Shown here piece after piece: positions 60,501 through 64,000 of a DNA stretch of 64,000 nucleotides. The stretch covers positions 10,447 to 74,446 of the forward strand of contig JBAZEM010000012.1 in assembly GCA_041653875.1 (NCBI GenBank). The letters run 5' to 3'. A program made the translations under genes and the position numbers. The notes beneath the pieces are model-generated. The model saw only the letters and a list, made by a program, of their open reading frames with translations, had not been told where the DNA came from and made no database searches. Within the stretch, counting starts at the first letter, position 1, and every line of letters starts with the position of its first letter. This stretch comes from VSJD01 sp041653875 (lineage in GTDB: Bacteria > Verrucomicrobiota > Kiritimatiellia > JAAZAB01).

Positions 60501-61058
60501 GCGCTGGAAAATGGGACCGTCACGCGTGTGGGCGGGCTGGTGGCCAGGGTGGATAAAAAATTTACCAGGGCCAAAAAAGAGCCCATGGCCGTGATCCAGA
60601 TCGAGGATGTCGAGGGCGCCCTGGAGGCGGTCGTCTTTCCGGGGCCCTATCAGGAATACCAGGCGTTACTGGTGGAAGGAACGCCCGTGCTGGTCTGCGG
60701 CCAGGTTGACAAAAAAGAAGACACCGTCACGATGAAGATCCATGAAATTTATGCGCTCGATCAGGCGCCCCGCTGGTTTACCGAGCGCATCGGCCTGCAT
60801 TTGCCCGCCGCCCACGTTCAGTCGGAAATGCTGGCGACCATCAAGAACCTGCTGAAAGCCAACCCTGGTCCTGTGCCGGTCGTCTTTTGTTTGCAGTTTC
60901 AGAAAGGCGAAGAAGTGTTCGTGAACACCGAAAGCGCTTACAATGTGAACCCATCCGACGCTCTCGTCCGGGAACTCCAGCGCCTGCTGGGCGAGGAAGG
61001 CGTTTACGTGGCGGTCTCCCCCCATCCCTGCCGCAAGGCGCCTAATGGGAGAAGATAA
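57555..61058 (+). CDS. dnaE: DNA polymerase III subunit alpha
   Basis: Replicative polymerase. 1,167 residues, normal for DnaE. PHP domain HLHLHTSYSLLDG and AMTDHGNMYGT. The polymerase active site is PPDFDIDFCQFRRGEVIEYV, with GPGRGSAAGSLVSYAMGI before it and AMAKKKPEEMEKQR after. A helix-hairpin-helix region (GIKNIGEQAAAAIVQERQAN) and an OB domain (GLVARVDKKFTRAKKEPMAV) follow. The exonuclease domain is absent, as in DnaE1 types. The start sits directly after the repeat; no strong ribosome binding site is visible. Confidence 0.98.
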   Translation: MTTPFVHLHLHTSYSLLDGACRIEPLMEAVQKHGQTAVAMTDHGNMYGTVEFYKAARAKGIKPIIGCEVYEAPGSRKDRKTDGPRTTPAHLVLLAADATGYANLIRLVTAAHLEGYYYKPRIDREILARYNKGLIGLSACLKGRVAECLLAGDEARAARTAGEYAEILGKDNFYLEIQDHGLPDQAIVNKGMLALAKRVNLPLVATNDAHYLEKSHAAAHEVLLCIQTGTVMSDPKRMQYGSPEFYLKNGAAMAQLFGYAPEALSNTVEIAGRCNVELSLNQEPHYPAFAVPEGFDPKSYLVQLCREGIHRRYGIADPEQPKDERERGIVARLRYEIGVIEKTGFIGYFLVVWDFVRFAREQKIPVGPGRGSAAGSLVSYAMGITNVDPLRYNLVFERFLNPERVSPPDFDIDFCQFRRGEVIEYVKRKYGRENVAQIITFGSLGPKTVIRDVGRALQIPLPECDRLAKMIPEIPDLTLKDAMERNPDLKKIAATDPNAKKILDYGYVLEGLLRNAGVHAAGVVIGQRPLVELVPLSRDKDGEIITQFSKDHVEALGLLKADFLGLKTLTVIAETVKLVLETQCVAVDLEHLPIDDHKTYELLQRGDTIGVFQLESGGMRDLVRRIGLDKIEDLIAMIALYRPGPMNMLEKYVECKADPSKIVYDDPLLEPILAETYGIMLYQEQVQQAAHKLAGYSMGQGDILRRAMAKKKPEEMEKQRATFVSGCHKTCKMPARKAEKIFDNIAKFAGYGFNKSHSAGYAVIAYQTAYLKANYPEEFMAALISSEIGKPEKMPVFMNEVRAMGLEILAPDVNVSAARFAPQKLAIRYGLAGIKNIGEQAAAAIVQERQANGPFHGLIDFCVRMDARVVNRKVLETLIRCGAFDFSGAHRARLFAGIDLGLARAAAIQSDRQTGQGNLFAQAEAPGRGGESETVPDCPPWHENELLAAEKELLGVYMSGHPLTQYEPLLRRYRLATVAELAALENGTVTRVGGLVARVDKKFTRAKKEPMAVIQIEDVEGALEAVVFPGPYQEYQALLVEGTPVLVCGQVDKKEDTVTMKIHEIYALDQAPRWFTERIGLHLPAAHVQSEMLATIKNLLKANPGPVPVVFCLQFQKGEEVFVNTESAYNVNPSDALVRELQRLLGEEGVYVAVSPHPCRKAPNGRR

Positions 61059-61062
61059 AAAA

Positions 61063-61170
61063 ATGCAGAATGCAGAATGAAGAATGCAGAATTGGGATCG
61101 GAGAAAACGCTAAATTCGGATTTCCAAAATCGGATTGCTGGTTTTCATTCTGCATTCTACATTTTGCATT
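61063..61170. repeat. GAATGCAGAATGAAG repeat, inverted pair
   Basis: AATGCAGAATGCAGAATGAA at 61065 and inverse TTCATTCTGCATTCTACATT at 61143. Lies between dnaE and the convergent LysM gene. Confidence 0.8.
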
Positions 61171-61174
61171 TATT

Positions 61175-61777
61175 TTACGGCTGCGGGATAAACAGCTTCC
61201 GGCCTATTTGCAATAGGTAAGGGCTTTGCAGGTTATTGGCTTCGACAATGGCGCCGGGCTTGACCTTGTAGGCCGATGCAATCGCTGACAGCGTGTCGCC
61301 TGTCTTGACAACATGCTCGTAACCGGTCGTGCCGGCGGCGCCGGCCTTGATTGCCGTGGATTTGCCTTTTGGGTTGGATTTGGCGGCGGGTTTTTCGCCC
61401 ATGATGTCGGCCATCTTGCCGCTCAATTGGTCCACAATCGCCTGCCGGTCCTTGGCGCGCGCGCTTTCCAGCATGTTCAACCGGCGCTCCAACTCGTCCA
61501 TGCGGGCCTGTGTGGAACTCGTTGCGCCCTTGGAGCTTTCGGCCGTTCCCTGCATGGCGTCCAGCTCGCGCACAAGACGCTGGTATTCCATCTCCAGAGT
61601 TTCCAGTTTGCCCTTCGCGCGGGTAAGGTCTTCCTTGAGCAGCAACATGTCCTCCTGCTGTTGCGTCGCCTCGCTGGAATCCTGCATGCTGACACAGCCG
61701 GACAGGACTGCAAGCCCCGCTACGATGCCGATAATTGCAAGGTATTTCCGCGCGATATTATTCCTCATAACTCCCAT
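61175..61777 (-). CDS. LysM-domain lipoprotein with coiled coil
   Basis: 200 residues. Lipobox LAVLSGC with lipidation Cys at 28. A coiled coil (about 35-120: EDMLLLKEDLTRAKGKLETL; MDELERRLNMLESARAKDRQ) follows, then a linker and one LysM domain (about 154-198: HVVKTGDTLSAIASAYKV and NLQSPYLLQIGRKLFI) that binds peptidoglycan. It would link the outer membrane to the wall. ATG 61777 or 61768 could be the start. Confidence 0.9.
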   Translation of the reverse strand: MGVMRNNIARKYLAIIGIVAGLAVLSGCVSMQDSSEATQQQEDMLLLKEDLTRAKGKLETLEMEYQRLVRELDAMQGTAESSKGATSSTQARMDELERRLNMLESARAKDRQAIVDQLSGKMADIMGEKPAAKSNPKGKSTAIKAGAAGTTGYEHVVKTGDTLSAIASAYKVKPGAIVEANNLQSPYLLQIGRKLFIPQP

Positions 61778-61794
61778 GCCCCCATACTCCTATA

Positions 61795-62988
61795 CTACGA
61801 TTGCCGACCCCCGATTTGCGTCTTCAGCCATTCGAAGGCCATGCCGCCGGCCTGGCCGCCGTTCACAAATTCGTCGAAGGGCGCTTCCCGTCCGGTATTC
61901 GATACCGGTCCGCTCAGCACGGCCACCGGCACCGGTTCCGCCGTGTGATTGCGCACGGCCACTGGAGTGCGGTGATCGGTGGCGAGAATGAGGCGATACG
62001 GCCGGCGCATGGCCTCCAACCCCCGCCAAACTGGGCCGACGACCTCGCGATCGAACGCCTCGATGGCCTTGAGCTTTAGTTTCAGGTCGCCCATGTGCCC
62101 GCATTCGTCCGGCGCTTCCACATGCACGAACACAAAATCGTCGCGATCCAGCGCGTCCAGCGCGGCCTGGACTTTGCCCGCATAGTTCGTATCCAGGAAC
62201 CCGGTGGCGCCCGGCACGATTACGGCGTTCAAGCCCGTCAATTTGCCGATGCCGCGCACCAGGTCCACGGCCGAAATGACGCTGCCGGTCAGGCCGAACA
62301 GGTCACGATAGGCCGGCAGGGTTGTCCGCAGGCCCTGGCCCCACAGCCAGATTTGGGTGGGAACCGTTTTGCCGGCCTGCCGGCGCGCCACGTTCGCGGG
62401 GTGCGTGGTTATGATCGGCTTGGATGCTTCCATCAGGCGCCGGACCTCGTCCTGGCGCGCGCCGGTCGGCAGGTTCCGGGCCGCCGGTTGGCCCAGGACG
62501 TCGTGGGGCGGGATGGTCACAAGCTCGCTGGGTCCGTTTTCCCAGATCAATAAATGCCGGTAACCCGCGCTGACATGGAAAGCGAGCCCGGGCCGGCCCA
62601 GGCGTTCGTTCAGCGCCGCAATCAGCGGGCGGGCTTCCTCGGTGGTAATATGGCCGGAGGAATGATCCTTGATCAGTTCCTGCTCCACGGCGATTAAGTT
62701 GCATCGGAAGGCGACATCGTTGGGGCCCATGGCGATCCCCGCTCCGGCGGCCTCGATCGGCGCCCGGCCGGTGTAGTATTGACGGGGATCGAAACCCATG
62801 ATACTCAGGTTGGCCACGTCACTGCCCGGCGACATGCCCGCCGGCACGGTGTTGACCAACCGCACGGCGCCGGCGCCGGCGATGGCGCGCATGTTGGGAA
62901 TGGCCGCCGCCTGCAGGGGCGTTTTGCCGCCCAGTTCCGGCAGGGGATAGTCGCCCATGCCGTCGCCGATTAAAACCGCGATTTTCAT
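61795..62988 (-). CDS. apgM: Cofactor-independent phosphoglycerate mutase, ApgM type
   Basis: Interconverts 3- and 2-phosphoglycerate in glycolysis, in the archaeal-type branch of the alkaline phosphatase superfamily. About 397 residues. MKIAVLIGDGMGDYPLPELG opens the metal site. The nucleophile Ser is in AGMSPGSDVANLSIMGFDP. Metal ligands DECGHMGDLKLKLKAI and ILATDHRTPV are present. AAAGGAACC precedes the ATG at 62988; open frame beyond that is not conserved. Head-to-head with radC. Confidence 0.95.
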   Translation of the reverse strand: MKIAVLIGDGMGDYPLPELGGKTPLQAAAIPNMRAIAGAGAVRLVNTVPAGMSPGSDVANLSIMGFDPRQYYTGRAPIEAAGAGIAMGPNDVAFRCNLIAVEQELIKDHSSGHITTEEARPLIAALNERLGRPGLAFHVSAGYRHLLIWENGPSELVTIPPHDVLGQPAARNLPTGARQDEVRRLMEASKPIITTHPANVARRQAGKTVPTQIWLWGQGLRTTLPAYRDLFGLTGSVISAVDLVRGIGKLTGLNAVIVPGATGFLDTNYAGKVQAALDALDRDDFVFVHVEAPDECGHMGDLKLKLKAIEAFDREVVGPVWRGLEAMRRPYRLILATDHRTPVAVRNHTAEPVPVAVLSGPVSNTGREAPFDEFVNGGQAGGMAFEWLKTQIGGRQS

Positions 62989-63141
62989 GCAGGTTCCTTT
63001 GTTCGCCTGGACTTCTTGCCAACAATCCATCGGCCTATTGATACCCGTTCCCCGTCTGCCGGTCAAACACGAATCGCGGGAATGTGTTGAATAATCGGCG
63101 GCGAATGGGTTAATATGCCGCCAGTGGCCAACGGAATCCGT

Positions 63142-63807
63142 ATGCAAACCATCAAAGACATGCCGGAATATAATCGGCCGCGGGAGAAACTGCGCGAGAA
63201 GGGCGCGGCGGCGCTGACGGATGAGGAGCTGGTGGCGGCCATCCTGGGCATGGGCACGGCCGGCATGGACGTGCGCGCGATCGCCAAGGCCGTGGCGCTC
63301 CTGATCCGCGAGCACAAGACCGGGTTGACGCTTGATCATTTACAGGCCGTTCCCGGCGTGGGGCTCGCCAAGGCGGCCCAGATTCTTTCGGCCTTCGAAC
63401 TGGCTCGGCGTCATCTGCTCAAAGACACGGTGAAGATTTCCGGGCCGAAGGATGTCCTGGCGCAAATGGCCGATATCGCCGGCAAACCGCAGGAACACTT
63501 TGTCTGTCTCTCGCTCAACGGCGCAAATGAGCTCATTGCCCGGCGCATCGTCACCATCGGGCTCCTGGATCAGAGCCAGGTGCATCCGCGCGAAGTGTTT
63601 GCCGATGTCATTGCCGATCGCGCCGCCGCCGTGATCTTCGCCCATAATCATCCCTCGGGCGAGCTCAAACCCAGCGAGGCCGACATCGCCACCCACCGCC
63701 AACTTACCGAAGCCGCCAAAATTCTCGGCCTCCGCGTCCTGGATCATGTGATCGTGAGCCGCAAAGGCTTCACCAGTTTTCAGGAATCCGGCCTGATGCC
63801 GGGCTGA
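63142..63807 (+). CDS. radC: RadC family JAMM-domain protein
   Basis: 221 residues. N-terminal helix-hairpin-helix region (LQAVPGVGLAKAAQILSAFE). C-terminal MPN/JAMM domain with the metal motif FAHNHPSGELKPSEADI. Despite its name its role in repair is doubtful in other species. ATG 63142 begins MQTIKDMPEYNRPREKL, the usual N-terminus; ATG 63115 would add nine residues. Confidence 0.93.
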   Translation: MQTIKDMPEYNRPREKLREKGAAALTDEELVAAILGMGTAGMDVRAIAKAVALLIREHKTGLTLDHLQAVPGVGLAKAAQILSAFELARRHLLKDTVKISGPKDVLAQMADIAGKPQEHFVCLSLNGANELIARRIVTIGLLDQSQVHPREVFADVIADRAAAVIFAHNHPSGELKPSEADIATHRQLTEAAKILGLRVLDHVIVSRKGFTSFQESGLMPG

Positions 63808-63819
63808 GGGTCGAAAGCT

Positions 63820-63906
63820 ATGAACGACACTGCAGAAAAAGCGCTGTTCGAAACCTGCGGCGTGGACAATTCGCTGTCGCGACTCTTTGAAAATGTCCCC
63901 TTGTAA
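63820..63906 (+). pseudogene. 5' fragment of an unknown gene cut by an insertion element
   Basis: MNDTAEKALFETCGVDNSLS, then RLFE, then the reading enters the left end of the insertion element and stops (VPL-stop). Begins 12 bases after radC. The gene is unknown; the rest lies beyond the element, outside the window. Confidence 0.6.
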
Positions 63907-64000
63907 CTCGTTAGAAATGTCCCCATGACTGGTTCTTACCCGAAAGGGAAGGAGGCCAGATGGAGACAATCGAGATGAGCACAAGGGAGCGCAAGCGAAT
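63888..64000 (+). mobile_element. Left end of an ISNCY-like insertion element
   Basis: TGAAAATGTCCCC at 63888, then GAAATGTCCCC at 63914, are the kind of end repeats I associate with ISNCY-group elements. The element continues past the window edge. Confidence 0.6.
63960..64000 (+). CDS. ISNCY-like transposase, 5' end only
   Basis: METIEMSTRERKR follows GGAAGGAGG. This start sequence recalls ISNCY integrase-type transposases, whose N-terminal helix-turn-helix follows at once. Only 13 codons are in the window. Confidence 0.6.
   Translation, partial: METIEMSTRERKR

Overview
The window is 64 kb of mostly GC-rich bacterial chromosome. There is no rRNA, tRNA or CRISPR array that I can see. Household genes include mnmE/mnmG, purD/purE, rpsP-khpA-trmD-rplS-rnhB-yraN, prfA-prmC, rpmE, miaB, dnaE, radC and rpiB-glyA. 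They sit beside very large secreted repeat proteins, a prepilin-like protein, ExbB/ExbD and DUF4159 genes, tandem NDK domains and many intergenic palindromic repeats. This mix best fits a Gram-negative member of the PVC group, such as Kiritimatiellota, Lentisphaerota or Verrucomicrobiota. That is an inference from gene style, not a phylogeny.

Layout. 1-7.4 kb: prepilin-like protein and a 2,117-residue secreted beta-propeller/FN3/FG-GAP protein (both minus). 7.6-10.8 kb: a cobalamin riboswitch with terminator controls a 33-residue peptide gene and a radical SAM/SPASM enzyme that start on overlapping codons, followed by cobT. 11-15.3 kb: yjbQ, then AT-rich mnmG (two parS-like sites inside it) and mnmE. 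15.4-21.9 kb: glycosyltransferase, RsmB-type methyltransferase, tandem NDK, UDP-glucuronate epimerase and nucleotide-sugar dehydrogenase. 22-30 kb: gene remnants, rsmE-purD-purE, an S41-like protein lacking its expected catalytic residues, and a Sua5 / low-molecular-weight phosphatase / RpiB-GlyA fusion cluster recalling the Bacillus ywlC-ywlE-ywlF-glyA order. 30-36 kb: minus-strand translation genes. 36-39 kb: a RAYT transposase element and a broken GxxExxY gene between perfect inverted repeats. 39-47 kb: surface polysaccharide and membrane genes, miaB, heptosyltransferase-like gene, GNAT. 47-57.5 kb: ankyrin and TPR proteins, then a + strand cluster of TPR, ExbB-like, two ExbD-like, a TonB-shaped DUF4159 protein and an FG-GAP protein. 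57.5-64 kb: dnaE, LysM lipoprotein, apgM, radC and the left end of an ISNCY-like element that cuts a gene.

Two systems deserve most attention. One is the B12-riboswitch-controlled peptide/radical SAM pair next to cobT, a candidate RiPP tied to cobalamin status. The other is the ExbB-ExbD-ExbD-DUF4159 cluster, which looks like an ion-driven envelope machine with a DUF4159 domain where TonB would be. A third theme is how often short dispersed repeats have entered reading frames without breaking them: the prepilin leader, the giant protein, PrmC, MiaB and a GT9 glycosyltransferase.
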